Shown: one piece after another, positions 25,099-37,295 of the stretch | Numbering within the stretch: position 1 is the first letter of the stretch | Layout: the number at the start of each line of letters is the position of its first letter | DNA from: Molossus alvarezi | Taxonomy: Eukaryota; Chordata; Mammalia; Chiroptera; Molossidae | Length of the DNA: 64,000 nucleotides | Assembly (NCBI GenBank): GCA_037176705.1 | Contig: CM073887.1 | Span: forward strand, 28,337,501 to 28,401,500 | Direction: 5' to 3' | Position numbers and translations under genes: made by a program | The notes under the pieces: model-generated | What the model was told of the DNA's origin: nothing | What the model saw: the letters and a program-made list of their open reading frames with translations, nothing else | Database searches by the model: none

Positions 25099-25126
25099 AT
25101 GTGTGTCTGTGTGTGTGTGTGTGTGT
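25099..25126. repeat. (GT)n microsatellite
   Basis: GT-rich run with one interruption. Confidence 0.9.
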
Positions 25127-25149
25127 ACATGTTGGCACTGGATGAAGTA

Positions 25150-25690
25150 TTTTAGGCTCTCCATAATCTTACTTTATCTTTCAGCATGACATCCCACCCT
25201 TACTTTGCTTTTCCTTTCATACTTGGCCATATACTTGACCCGATTATCTGGCCAATTCCATTTCTAAGCATTCACTGAAAATATAGTCTTTTTCTGGAGT
25301 ATTCTACCAAATTTCATCTCCATCTGCCAAAATTCCACCCACGATCCAATTCCATTTCACATACTACAACTTCCACTAGGCTTAACCACCATGCCTACCC
25401 CCAATCTGTACTTTGTCTTTACCTCCCTTGCATAAAGCAGCATTTGATGTGACACAAATCACATTGTAACAGGATTCTAGCTACTTGAGTAATTGTCCAG
25501 TGTATAAACTATCAAAGTATAAGCTCCATGAAGGGCACAAAGGCTAAGACTTATTTATATTTTTATTTATCATAGCACCTTCTACAATGTTGCACATAGT
25601 ACATATGCAACAAATTATTTCTTGAGAGAGTGATTAACTAAATAGATTAACACATAAATAAATAAATGAATAAATAAAGACCATTCTTCA
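25150..25690 (+). mobile_element. L2-like LINE 3' remnant
   Basis: The sequence AAGCTCCATGAAGGGCACAA, then ATCATAGCACCTTCTACAAT and CACATAGTACATATGCAACA, follows the L2 3' terminal order. It ends in an AAAT-rich tail near 25660. Confidence 0.5.
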
Positions 25691-26207
25691 CTCAGAGTAC
25701 TAGAACTACTATTGAACATCAATATTTTGCCTAGATACTTACTTGCCTGCGTAAAAGCATTCATATGCAGAAGCATATTTCTAGTTCATTCAGTTCTTGG
25801 TTGTCTGTAAATAAATTGCTTTGTCAATTATCCATGAGACTTGAGACTTCCTTTGATGTAATGCTCAGCCAGATAAGATTAATGAATGGACAAAAACCAG
25901 AAGGAAGCCATGGCTGAGAATGAGGTTATGAGGATACAAACACAGCAATTGCAAAGAAAGAGCTATCGCAAAATCAGTTTGAATTAAGAGTCTCTGCCAC
26001 ATGCAGAGAAGAAAAAGACTGAAAAGTTATAATGATATTTTTCCTGATAGGGCTGTTATTATGTATGTACCAAAATCCTACTCTGTATCTGACCAAATAT
26101 ACTTATTTGTATCTACACAGAAAACAAATGAGTGTGTATTATCTGTCCTTTCATTTTTCCTTTCACCTCAATATATGCAGGCAATAAAACTTGAGCCTAT
26201 GAACTCT
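25691..26207. other. Intron, nothing recognised
   Basis: No repeat or gene assigned. Confidence 0.4.
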
Positions 26208-26223
26208 AAGAATACCTGCACAG

Positions 26224-26381
26224 CCCTGGCTGGTTTGGCTCAGCTGTTAGAGCGTCGGCCTGTGGTCCAGAGAGACCCAGGTTCGGTTCCCGCCAAGGGC
26301 ACGTATCTCGGTTGCAGTTTGTACCCGACCCTGGTTGGGTCGTGTGGGTGGCAACCACTCGATGTGTCCCTTTCACGTCGA

Positions 26382-26422
<41 letters not shown>

Positions 26423-26500
26423 CTCTCTCTTCCTCTCTCTCCCTCCCACTCTATCTGAACAAAAAATGAAAAAATGTCCTCGGGTGAGAATTTAAAAAAA
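26224..26500 (+). mobile_element. Ves SINE with 16-bp target-site duplication
   Basis: Full-length forward copy: CCCTGGCTGGTTTGGCTCAG head, B-box GGTTCGGTTCC, TTTCACGTCGATGTTTCTCT, a (CT)n block at about 26388-26435, and the TGTCCTCGGGTGAGAATT tail. Direct repeats AAGAATACCTGCACAG (26208-26223) and AAGAATGCCTGCACAG (26501-26516) differ at one base. Confidence 0.96.
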
Positions 26501-26516
26501 AAGAATGCCTGCACAG

Positions 26517-28250
26517 AAATATCTCCAGTTTAAATTTGTCAGTCTTACAAACAAACCCCCCCAAATCTCAAAACTTACATATAAAATTAATGTTTGTGAT
26601 TGTGAGAAAGTCATTACATAGAAATTATCCCAAAAGGAACATTCCATAGTTTGATCTCTCCTGACTTGGAGGATTTGAACAGTTTGAGCTGACCCTACGA
26701 CTAATGGGAAAGATCTCTAATGGGAAAGATCTATTCTGTTATTGGAAACCTGGGGCTGGGATTCTTGGGGCAACACATTCCAACATTCCAGGGAAAAGTC
26801 TACTCCACAAACACGTGGAACCTTCAGAAAGTCCTCAAAGAGGGCCTAGGCCACTATGAGACTGAATCACTAGGCTAGATGATAACAGAGGAGTACAATC
26901 CTCGATCCCAATTAAGATTTAAACTCCTGGTATTGATAAATTGAAGCATAACCAGAGGTAATGAGGCCCACAAGAGGAGCGATTCAAATAGAATCTTCCC
27001 AATCCAGAGCAGCTCACACAACCAAAATACCTTTGAACTCTTATTAAGACTTGGCCTCCTTTGCTTTTATTGCTGGCACAGCAAGGTGATCATTTTCTTC
27101 TCCACATTTTCCATCAGTCAGCTATCTAGTGGGAAGAAAATGGAGCTGATTAGTTGTGACTTTGGATCAGCTCCAGGATCAAGTTAGGAGCCAGGGACAT
27201 GGCTGTGCCATTGTCTTTGTTGTTGATCATTCCCTCCAGCCTGTGCAGATGGTCTGAGATATTGACCAAGTCAGTGGTGACAAATTAGGGCTTGAAATTA
27301 AACTCAGGAAGTCATTCTATGTAGTAGGTTTTTTGAGTTGAAAATATTCCTTTGACAAAACAAAACACGTTAAAAAATCACTTGTGCGTGAAAAGCCGTC
27401 CCTCATCTGTAGATGTTAAGAAGACTGTAGATTCAGAATGGCCAATATTATGATTACAAAAATTTTATTAGCCCTCTAGAAAATATATTTGTTCTATTGT
27501 CCTAATTGTATTTTTAATTAGCATTTACAAGATATTTTAAGTCTCAGGCTGATTAGTAGTTTATAATACTTATCTTCATTTCTCTAAAGAAAATCTTAAA
27601 AATCTGATTTAAGGTGTTTTGTTTTTGTTTTTTAATTCTAAAAATGTATGCCAATTCCATGTCAATCAGTGTCTGGAAGCAGCTGTTTATAAGAATAATA
27701 TTATTAAATATTGTCCATCTTCTCTACTTATTAAATGAGTTACTTCTCCTTTATCAGATCACATTGCTTGACTTCCTCTGATGCTCAGAGAGGGTATGAA
27801 ATTGGTTTACTTCAGTTTAGTTCCTCAAATGCTAATTAAAAAGTGCATGGTATGTGCAAGGATCACGCATTTCTCACTTTCATTATAAGTTAATTTTCCC
27901 GACACATAAACAGAACACTGGTAATTGGTAACAACTTCTGAGAATTGGTAAATCGTCTCACTGAAGCTACCTCTTTTGGTCTATGCTCTGTACATGTTCA
28001 AATAACACCTTAAACTATACCATTCCCAGGTGATTTATGGTCTAGTAATTTACCATCTTTACCCTGACTTTTTAACACTCTCATCATATAAATTACTCTT
28101 AGTATCAGGCTGTTCTTTCCATACAAAGAAGATCCCGCCCCCAAAAATTAACGAATAGGAATTTATTCAGCTCATAATACCAGAACTTAGATAGATTAAA
28201 CAATTGACAAACAACAAGGATCAGAATTGTGTGGAATAGTATCTAAGAGT
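26517..28250. other. Intron, mostly unassigned
   Basis: Contains a perfect 16-bp tandem duplication of CTAATGGGAAAGATCT at 26701-26716 and 26717-26732. Otherwise no gene and no repeat family that I can name. Confidence 0.5.
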
Positions 28251-29480
28251 GATGAAAACTCAAGAATAGGGGGAGTATTGTAGGCAAAGATCTAGAGGCT
28301 GTTGCATTAATCCTGTGAGTCTTAGGCTAGCCTAAATTTAGAAGAGGTATTATCAAGAGAGGGAGGATGCCCTGGCTGGTTTGGCTCAGCGGTTGGAGTG
28401 TCGGCCTGCGGACCAGAGAGTCCTGGGTTCAGTTCCCACTAGGGGCACATACCAAAAAAACAAAGAGAGAGAGAGAGAGAGGATATCATGGATATGAGAT
28501 TATAGTAGAGAAAATTCCCAGAACGCAATAGGCTGAGGCAATAACCATCTAAGTATTACATTTAAAAAATACTATTTATCCTTAATTGACAATTAACTTA
28601 TTCCTTATAAATAGGCCTATGACGTAAATACTACTATTTTCCTATTTTATTGGTGAGGAACTTGAAAATACAAGTTTAAGTAATTTAATGGACATATATG
28701 TGAAGTACTATAATTCTGATGCTGGTTGTACTTTTAACAAAGACACCAGTGTTTCCAACATTTGTCATATCAGGACACAAACAGAGGATGATAACATTTG
28801 TAAATTACCTGGAATTAATGGATAACTCACCTAAGACCTTTAAAATACCCTCTAGGATAAGAGAAATCATGACCTTGGCACAGTGGTAATTTGCAGCAAA
28901 ATTTATAGTTTATCGGCTGGTAAATTTTGTGCCATGCTTCTATGCCTGTATGTTAGAGATTAGTGGGAAATACAATGATAGGTTGGTCAAGGTAAATTCG
29001 AATTATGGAAGGTCATATAAAAATCAGGTGAAGTAATTAGATTTGATTTGATTGATGATAGAGTTCTTGAAGAATGGCTATTAAGGGGATCTGAATGACT
29101 GTATGGTTTAAAAATGATTTGGAAGTAGCAAGTCCTTAAAGATAATTGATAGTTGACAATTCAAAACTACTAGAGAGGTGATAGGATGAAATGAGGAACA
29201 TATGAAAAACACTGAGGGACAAAAATATTGCCATATTGATGACAATTTGAATATATAATCAGAAGTATATGGAAAGTTCAAAGATAAAGGCAAGCCAAGA
29301 GAATGGGATATTTATGGAATGACATCTTTGGGAAGAAAAGCTATTTTGGCGATGACAAGATGCAGGAAATAGTAGGTGTCCTTTTGGGGATACCCCATTA
29401 TTGGAGTTAGAGAACTGGCTGTCATTTCTTGTTATTGGAGAGGCAGAGGCTGGTTGTGGAGATGGGTGATTTAAAATCAC
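28250..29480 (+). mobile_element. Old interspersed repeat, unnamed family
   Basis: Phrases such as AGATCTAGAGGCTGTTGCAT and AAGGGGATCTGAATGACTG hint at the same family as 10-11.9 and 15.5-17.1 kb. Very diverged; a MIR-like patch occupies about 28590-28700 and a head-only SINE sits at 28369. Confidence 0.35.
28369..28455 (+). mobile_element. Head-only (tRNA-part) SINE
   Basis: About 87 bp: CCCTGGCTGGTTTGGCTCAG, GCCTGCGGACCAGAGAGTCC, then GGGGCACATACC straight into an A-rich tail. The CT-rich middle and TCCTCGGG tail of standard Ves copies are missing. Ends at a (GA)n run, so the duplication is unclear. Confidence 0.85.
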
Positions 29481-29616
29481 AAATTCAGGAGCAATACTTG
29501 AAGTTGTGGGCCCAGACTGTCTTCCTACAAAAGGGTAGTCAGTATGGGATGGGGGGGTGGGGGAGGGGGACAATCAAGTACCAAACTCCCAGGCTAAGCA
29601 GAGGGAAACTGCTGGT

Positions 29617-29641
29617 AAAAAAAAAAAAAAAAAAAAAAAAA
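29617..29641. repeat. Poly(A) run
   Basis: About 25 A residues after GCTGGT, beside a G-rich segment. Confidence 0.95.
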
Positions 29642-29758
29642 TGGGGGCGGGGTGGCGTGTAGAAATCAGTCCGGGAAAAAAGACGAGCAGAATTGCAACA
29701 TTGGAAAAGACATGTGAGGTCATGTCCTCTAATTAGTCTGGCTTGAGTTCCTTCAACA

Positions 29759-30042
29759 CAGCGATTTTCAACCTTTTTTATCTCATGGCACACTTAAACT
29801 AATTACTAAAATTCCATGGCACACCAAAAATATATTTCTTGCTGATCTGACCAAAAAAAAAAGTAGGTATAATTTTGACTCATTCACATTGGATGGCCAT
29901 TGTTGTATTGGCTGCTGTCACTTGTTTATTTGACAGTCTAAGCCTTAGACTGTCTAAGGGAAAAGAGGTCAGTGCCCCCGACTAAATCGTCAGCTATTGC
30001 ATGTTTTAAAAATTCTTGCAGCACACCAGTTGAAAATCTCTG
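29759..30042. mobile_element. Non-autonomous hAT element (284 bp)
   Basis: Termini CAGCGATTTTCAACC and, inverted, CAGAGATTTTCAACT. Flanking 8-mers CTTCAACA and GTTTAACA match at six of eight. The interior has ATGGCACAC near both ends and AAAAGAGGTCAGTGCCCCCG. It carries no transposase. Confidence 0.8.
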
Positions 30043-30059
30043 GTTTAACACTATGGCTG

Positions 30060-30940
30060 CCATATAATCACCCCACTTACGCTTCAGTGCTTTCAATGAT
30101 GGGAAATCTACACTCTCCTGGGGAAGCTTCTGAGATCTCTGGAAAGCTCTGTTGATTCCTTTGACTTTTACTCATTGGATCCAGTGGTGGGACAGAATAA
30201 GACCAGCTGCCCTTTCACACGGGAGCCTTTCACACATCCAAAGAAAGCTTTATGTAAGTTCCCCTTTCCCTGCCCTTTCCTCCCCTCTGATGTTAAATGT
30301 GGGACTCATAGTTCATAAGGTCGTCCCTTTGACCTACAATTTTTAATTATGGTAGAAGAGTCTTAGCCATGAATTTACATATGTTGAATTCCATATTGTT
30401 CCCCTATCATCTCTCACCATCAGAGCTCACCTATCATATATTGTTATTATCTCATGTCTCATATCTCCCCTATCATTTCTCATTTCACAGGCTACAGAAT
30501 CCCAACATGTTTTGTCTGTCCTCCATTAGTAGTCAATATTTCAATCCCTATAATCATCTTATATGCCCTTCTGATTCCACTTTTTCCAACATTAAGGGTA
30601 GCAATATAAGAGTAATGTGACATGAGTCAAAAAGATGTTTGAAGAAGAAAGGGTTAGTCAACAATGCAAAAAGGCATAGGAAAGATGAAGAGCTAAAAAA
30701 GGCCCTTGGACTTGGCTTTAAGGAGAGTTTTGGTAGCTTAGCAGAAAAGTGATCTAAGTAGTAATGTAAATGTATAAAATATCTCCCTCTCTTACGTCAC
30801 AGTACTTTACAATGAAAAGTGACAGCCTGTAAACTGAAATGCAGACACAAAAAATTGAGTTGCTTTTACAAAAAGTGTGCAGTGCATGGCATTTCTTACC
30901 TAGCAGCAATTTTTGTTGATTTTATTATTTATAGAGTGGC
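30060..30940. other. Intron, no gene recognised
   Basis: Includes C/T-rich sequence around 30360-30560 with short frames only. Nothing named. Confidence 0.4.
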
Positions 30941-31150
30941 AATAATTCATTAATTTGGGATGACATTTATACTTTGCAATATTTTTCCATATACCTTATT
31001 TTATTTGAGCCTCATAATAGCCACCATGTAAAATTTTACAAATAAATAAAACCAACTGTTTAAAAAGTTGTCTGAGGCCATCCAACGTATAGAAGAGAGG
31101 AGCTAAATTCAATCCCAATTTTAACCTACACAGTCTAAATATACTATTTT
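30940..31150 (-). mobile_element. MIR SINE remnant
   Basis: CTTATTTTATTTGAGCCTCA, then ATAGCCACCATGTAAAATTT, then AAAAAGTTGTCTGAGGCCAT follow reverse-strand MIR order. Confidence 0.5.
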
Positions 31151-31389
31151 GCCTAGTTTTATGTGAGACATGTCTTTGACTTGAATGACCTGGGGATTCA
31201 AATGTGTCAGCAACTAACTCGCCTGTATGGAGTCAGAATTCATGACCTTGCACTTACAAGCATTTGCTCTAACTTACAAGCTATCTTCTAAAAATTATCA
31301 GTTCCAAAGAACTGAAAGCAATGACATAGATAAACCAAATTAGTAATAGTACTCACAGTAGTATTAATCCAATGATGAAATTAACAAAC

Positions 31390-31570
31390 TAGCCATAATA
31401 AAGTTAGCAAATGTTTGCTTGCCTACTTTGTGCTAAGTACTGCATTCTTTTTATTTAATCCTCATGACATCCTAGAAGGTGTGTCAACCTCACTTCACAC
31501 ATGAGTAAACTGAGAACTTCTCCAGTTTACTGGAACAAATAGCAAGTATGTGAGTCAAAAGTTGACTTGC
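31390..31570 (-). mobile_element. MIR SINE remnant
   Basis: TTTATTTAATCCTCATGACA, then CTTCACACATGAGTAAACTG, then GCAAGTATGTGAGTCAAAAG follow reverse-strand MIR order. Confidence 0.55.
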
Positions 31571-31699
31571 TTGTTGTGAGTCTCAAGCACCAAACTATTC
31601 CTTTTTTTTTTCCCTATGGCAATGGGGGAAAAAATACAACAAAAAGAATATGAAGCAATCTATGAGAGACATGAATACTTTATAAATAGACAACTTTTG

Positions 31700-32420
31700 A
31701 CCCATTTCCTCCCACTTTCAAAATCACTTTTTCACCATCATTGTGATTTCCAGTCTCTCAAATCCATTCTTTTGTCATAATACATTAACCAGGAGGTGGT
31801 TTCACTGGCCTCCTGCTCGGTGGGAGCCGAGACCCTATGACCAACTGTTTTCACACCTTATCCTCTGATACGCCACAATGCTTCACTCATTCATCTTTCC
31901 CATTTCTGACCCAGTGATCTCAAGATGTAAGCTAGTGCTACTGGCTGGAGGTTTACTCTCTCACTGCTGAACATTGCCAAGTCACAAAGCACTGTTAATA
32001 GTGTCTACCATAAATCCGTGCTGTCTAATCTCACCAGGGACCCCATGGCTGCTCCACAGTTCTAATATTCATGCTTGGTTAATTTTCCATCACATTCTCC
32101 AAGTGGCATTTTCTAATTATGTAAGCCGCAATAAGACCTTAACCTTATGCCTTCCTGCCATCTGTTTAGCGTACCTGTTGTCTCCTATATCACAGAAGAT
32201 AATAAGACCTCTCAGACCCATCTACTGCAAGTCCCTCTTCCTCCACCCCCTTTTGATCCTCACCTATCACTTTTCCTCTACCTCTTGCTCACAGGAAAAG
32301 GTGTCTGCTTCCCTCCAAAGATATTCCTCTACCATACTTTCTTTTCTCATTACTATTTTTAACTTCTCAAGAACCTTTATTGAACAGTGGGGCATTCTCT
32401 TGCCTGTTTTTTTGTTTGTT
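31700..32420 (-). mobile_element. Old interspersed repeat, antisense
   Basis: A C/T-rich block with phrases typical of the reverse strand of the family seen at 10-11.9 kb (CCACAATGCTTCACTCATTC, CTTCCTGCCATCTGTTTAGC, CTCTTCCTCCACCCCCTTTT). The 165-codon frame inside it (31974-32471) has no recognisable domain. Confidence 0.35.
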
Positions 32421-32429
32421 TATTTCTTT

Positions 32430-34440
32430 AAAGAAAGACTTCTCTTTGGCAACTTCTCTTCTGCTTTATGAGCAAGAAACCTGTTAATAATAAGATGAAA
32501 TGAAAATTAAAAATAAAATTTTTCTGGTCTGTTCTCCTTTTGTTGCTCTGCTGTATTTCTCAGTAAGGAGAAATTATACCCCCTCACACATTAAAGTTAG
32601 CACTAATCTCTCACCCACAGCATAACACCTTTCATTATGGCTCTGACCAACATGTATTCTCATCATTGTTTAGCTTAGTAAAGTGAATTCAAAGAATGAG
32701 CGCCAAACTCTGAAGTATGATGATTAGTTCTGAGTAAAGAAAAACATCCAAACTGAACTGTTATAAACATAGCAGTATCCATAATAACTGTGCCTAAAGA
32801 CTATTTAGTTGAAGAGACGTATGGAGAAAAATGTAGGAAGGGAAGTGAGGGGATATATCAAAAAGTTTTTCCAAAAGAGAAATGGAATAAGGGAAGCGAG
32901 GGTCAACAGGCCTGCACCGAGATGCTGTCTGAAGATTACATGTTGTCAATGAGTCACATGTTGTAAATGAGCAGACTGCCACAGCTGGTCATGGAATCCA
33001 AGCGAGGTCCTCGGAGATCTCTGCACACTCTGCAGGCTGAGCGTGTCCCATCTCCTCCCCAATGTCACCACAGTGTTCCAGATTCTGAATACTGAGCTGA
33101 CTGTAACAGTTGCCCAAATGGGGCCCCTGCCTGCAGGTTCTTTCCTCTCCCTCTCCATTTACCCAACATGCTGATGCTGTTACCTGATTTTCTTTGCATA
33201 TAGCAAGAACCAGGAAAATATAAGAGAATGAAAGGATAAAGGAATGAATGAAAAAATTCCCAAAGTTACATAATCACTATGGCCTTCATGAATATATATA
33301 TCGTTTTTTTGTTTGTTTTTTTTACTGAGGAATTATTTTTTTAAAAACATATGCAGAAAAAATTAATATTATAACAGAAGCAAGAAACCTTGGTAAGCCA
33401 AGGGGGAGCAGTGGAGCTTATTTTAAGATACATAAAATCAAAAAAACAATTTAAAAAGCCTACCTTTCTTAAAACTCAAACATTAAGGAAGGAGCTTTAA
33501 GTGTGTACACACATGCACACACACACAGTGTTCAAATTTTAATTTGAAAAATAGTATTTTGTTGTTTGCTCTTCACAGAAAGCTAGAAATTATATGGAAG
33601 TAGAAGTTTATTCAAGTTATAAAATGTGAAAGTCTCAACATATGCTGATTAAACTATAACCCGGCAGTTCATATACTAAAATGCACCGCCAAAATGACAC
33701 CAATGAAGATCACCAATGATTTTACAGAATCACTCGAATCATAAGCTATAATTTCCCACAAGGCAAAAATACCTCAAAATTATGAATAGTTTACAATGCA
33801 ATTTTATTATTAAAATAATTTTGCCACACAATTATTCTGCTGGAACAAGCATGTTTATGTTTTCATCACTATGATTTTATTTATAATTTAGCAATTGTGG
33901 TTTGTGTGAAGTCTATCAATTTAAGAATTGTTTCATTCTTTCATATTACATATGATAGTAATGGCACTATCATATTATTTTTTATTTCTAGTAGATAGTT
34001 GAAGTTTATAGTTAGCTCTTAAATTAATTTAGAACAATCTCAACATGGTTTTAAAAAGACTCATGGGATCCAACATCATTTGGATAATTTAGAAAAATTT
34101 CAAAATACTAAAATAATGCAAAAATAAATCTTGTGAAATGGGAATGAAAATGAACTAAGCTTTTGATTTTTCCTGTGGGAAATAATTTTATTAAAAAAAT
34201 AATACTGTTGTTGGTGGTGTTTCAGGTAACAGTTTCAGCAGAAATTTTTTGAAAGGAGTCTATAAGATACAATAAGTTGGCCTATACAGTCAGTAAATGG
34301 ATCAGGTCAGTTTGAACTCAGTAATCATCAAGGTCATTGTTTAAATATGTTTATGAATAATACTTTACTCCTGTTAGTAAACGATCAGAGCCTCAGAATC
34401 ATCTTGGCAGCTGTGCAGCATTTGACACAATCAAGTTTTT
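32430..34440. other. Intron, no gene recognised
   Basis: AT-rich apart from a more GC-rich 32880-33170 segment that I cannot assign. A short AC run is at about 33510-33528. No domain in any frame. Confidence 0.45.
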
Positions 34441-34880
34441 TTTTGTTGTTTTTTTTTGACATTTTTCAAATTAAACGTATTGTTGGTGACATTGGTTAAT
34501 AAACTTATACAGGTTTTAAGTGTACTTTTCTATGACACATCATCTATATATTGCATTGTGTGCCCGCCACCCAAAGTCAAATCTTCTGACGTCACCACAT
34601 ATTTGACCCCCTTTACTACCTCCCCCCACTTCCTTCCCTCTGGTAACCACCATGCTGTTGTCTGTGTCTGTGAGCTTTTGTTTGTTTGTGTTGCTTCTTC
34701 ACTTGTTGGTTTCAGTTTTATATCCCATATATGAGTGAAGTCATAATGGTTCTTGACTTTTTCTGTCTGACTTATTTCGCTTAGCATGATGTTCTCAAGA
34801 TCCACCTATGTTAATGCAAATGGCAGTATTTCATCTTTTCTTGTGGCTGAGTAGGATTCTATTGACAGGATCATTTTTTG
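34440..34880 (-). mobile_element. L1 3' end, antisense
   Basis: Poly(T)-like start, then TACAGGTTTTAAGTGTACTT, CATCATCTATATATTGCATT, CCACCCAAAGTCAAATCTTC and CTTCCCTCTGGTAACCACCA. These match, block for block, the antisense L1 3' UTR at 54270-54985. Confidence 0.85.
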
Positions 34881-35145
34881 TGATGAATTATCATATGGCA
34901 TTGACTTTAAGTTTTTATTTAACTGAGAAATTGTTCCCTATGTCCCTGCAGACTGTTCATGGATTGGCAGGCTTCAAGGCCAGGCCAGGAGGGACTTTCA
35001 CTTTTATTGTGTGCTTCTCTATGTAACCTTTACTTCAACTTTTGTTCCTTGCAGAAGTTGAAATGATGATTTTTTGGTTACCTTTGTTTTTATTATTGTT
35101 GATAATATTCATGCATCGTTTTTATCTCGTAAACACCATTTTTTT

Positions 35146-35373
35146 AAATCCTCACTCAAGAATATTTTTCTATTTATTTTCAGATAGAGTGTGAGGGAGA
35201 GAGAGAGAAACATCAATGTGAGAGAGACACATCAACTGGTTGCCTCCTGCATGACCTCTACCAGGGCCGGTGACCCAACTGCTACCAAGGTACATGCCCT
35301 TGACCAGAATCGAACCCACAGCTCTTTGGTCCATGGGCTGATTCTCCAACTGCTGAGCCAAACCAGCCAGGGC
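35146..35373 (-). mobile_element. Ves SINE
   Basis: Reverse copy from AATCCTCACTCAAGAATATT to AAACCAGCCAGGGC. Flanks GTAAACACCATTTTT (from 35130) and GTAAATACCACTTTT (from 35375) are a diverged target-site duplication, so this is one of the older copies. Confidence 0.92.
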
Positions 35374-35921
35374 TGTAAATACCACTTTTAAGGCCAGGGT
35401 AAGCAGCTGTGTTATGTAAAAGAATGGGTGGTGGTAAATATGTTCGTTTTTGCAGCAACTCTCAATTCTGCAGGTGTAGTGCAAACACAGCTCTAAATAA
35501 TACATAATAATGTGTGTGGGTGTGTTCCAATAAAGCTTTAATTATAAAAACATGTAGCAGGAAGAATGGGGCCATACTTGCTGACCCCTAATCTAAGGGA
35601 GTGTCTTTGTGTGCAGGAAGGGAAATAAATTTTAAGGACTTAAGAAATATCAACCTCTCATTAAGTGTCAAAGGCTCCAAGAATAAGTGCTACAACAAAA
35701 TGAAGTGCTATAGAAACCAGGATTTGCTTTCACTGGTTGCTTTGATCATGTCATAGTTTGCTAACAGAACAGGTCCTTCAGTCCGCTGTCACCTACTGAG
35801 CTCTGTGGTGCAACCAACACTCTAACGATACAATGTATGCTAAGCCCTGATCCCTGGGATCTACACCTTTGGAAAGAGGAGATATTTTGGGCTTTTATGT
35901 TAAAAAAAAAATAGGCTCTCA

Positions 35922-36134
35922 GCCTAGCTGGTGTGGCTCAATGGATTGAGCATTGTCCCGTGGACTGAGTGGTCCTGGTTCAATTCCCAGTCAGGGCACA
36001 TGCGTGGGTTGTGGGCTCGATCCCCAAAGTGGGGCGGCATGCAGGAGGCAGCCGATGGATGTTTCTCTCTCACATCGATGTTTCTATCTCTCCCTTCCTC
36101 TCTCTGTAAAAAAGTCAATAAAAATATTTTTTTT
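35922..36134 (+). mobile_element. Ves-related SINE (variant subfamily)
   Basis: Forward copy: CCTAGCTGGTGTGGCTCAAT head, GGGTTGTGGGCTCGATCCCC middle, CATCGATGTTTCTATCTCTC, A-rich tail. The flanks AAAAATAGGCTCTCAG and AAAAATAGTCTCCCAG form a duplication with two mismatches. Confidence 0.92.
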
Positions 36135-36949
36135 AAAAATAGTCTCCCAGATCATTTTCAGCTGGCCCCCACCACATCGGCCTTTTATATGTGCTGCTAC
36201 AACCAACACAGTTCCTAACTCGGTCCCGGGGAAGGCAGACACTGTGCTCCGTCCACCACTCCACCCCGAGGACTTCAGAAGTCAGTGTTTCTGCTTGCTT
36301 GCTTTATTTTTACTTAAGAAAAAGAGATTCAAAATACTACTGCACTGTGTCATGCTTCTTTATTTTGAGGTTAGGGAAGGGTTGGGTTTCAATTCCTGTA
36401 TCTTGGTGCAGTAACAAACTGAGCAGCCATTTCATTTCCCCCGGGGAGGCAGCTGAGGTAGATAAATGTATTTTTAAAATTCACTCTTTAAAACTCCTGC
36501 TTCTGGAGACTAGAGCACACAGACCCAAAAGGCAAGAGCTGCAGCAGCAATTTAAACGGTCTTCCAGTGTGCCACTGCGGCTCGGCTCGAAAAAGTAACT
36601 ACACAGATACGTTTCTAATGTTCCATTCCTATTTCTGAACTGATTTCAAGCAATAGTTCCAATTAAATTTATTATCAACTTTAACAGCTGGTTAAATCAT
36701 CACAATTATTGAAGTCCTGGGTTTGAATTCACAACCTGGAGGTAAACAAAGCTTATGCCATCCAATGAGGAAAATGTTTTAAAACTTGAAAATGAGAATA
36801 ATGATTTCATAGGCTGTGAATCAATGACACTAAAATTCATGGAAATTCAATAAGCTAGTCGAACTCTGAATCCCTTGGAAGATGTAGTAATTTATTTACG
36901 TTATAAAACAATAGGATGTCCTATACTTGAACTTCATGCAACTAGTAAC

Positions 36950-37048
36950 TTTTTTTGTGTGTGTGGTTTGTGCCCCTAGCGGGAACCGAACCCAGGACTC
37001 TCTGGTTTGCAGGTTGATGCTCAATCGCTGAGCCAAACTGGCCAGGGC
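36950..37048 (-). mobile_element. Head-only (tRNA-part) SINE with duplication
   Basis: Reverse copy holding only the tRNA-like head: GCGGGAACCGAACCCAGGAC through AGCCAAACTGGCCAGGGC, preceded by a T/GT-rich tail. Flanks TGCAACTAGTAAC and TGCAACCAGTAAT support a separate insertion of this short form. Confidence 0.85.
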
Positions 37049-37101
37049 TGCAACCAGTAATTTTTGTGGCTTTTAAACAATGATGATTCTTGACAGAGAC
37101 T

Positions 37102-37295
37102 CCGGGGGTGGGGAACCTTTTTCTGCCAAGGGCCATTTGGGTATTTATAACATCATTCGCAAGCCGTACAAAATTATCAACTTAAAAGTTAGTCTGTTGC
37201 ATTTGGTCAGGTTAATTCAGAGAGGCGTGTGATGTTAGCTGGTATTGATTTTGTGGGCCATATACAGACTGCGGGCTGGGTGTTCCCCACCTCTG
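37102..37295. mobile_element. Non-autonomous hAT element (~194 bp)
   Basis: Left end CCGGGGGTGGGGAACCTTTT and, inverted, right end CAGAGGTGGGGAACACCC. The interior has CTGCCAAGGGCCATTTGGGT and GGGCTGGGTGTTCCCC. It is non-coding, and the 8-bp duplication is not certain. Confidence 0.75.

Noticed and set aside
26223..26295. tRNA genes at the heads of many SINEs
   Set aside because: A- and B-box-like motifs are present, but the heads belong to retroposed Ves SINEs with tails and target duplications and do not fold as a full tRNA cloverleaf.
26001..26495. Protein with a long Ser-Leu repeat
   Set aside because: The SLSLSL stretch is translation of the CT-rich part of a SINE. The same false frames recur at every copy (for example 44345-44659 and 63495-63806).
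31974..32471. 165-codon frame
   Set aside because: Lies in an old antisense repeat and shows no domain.
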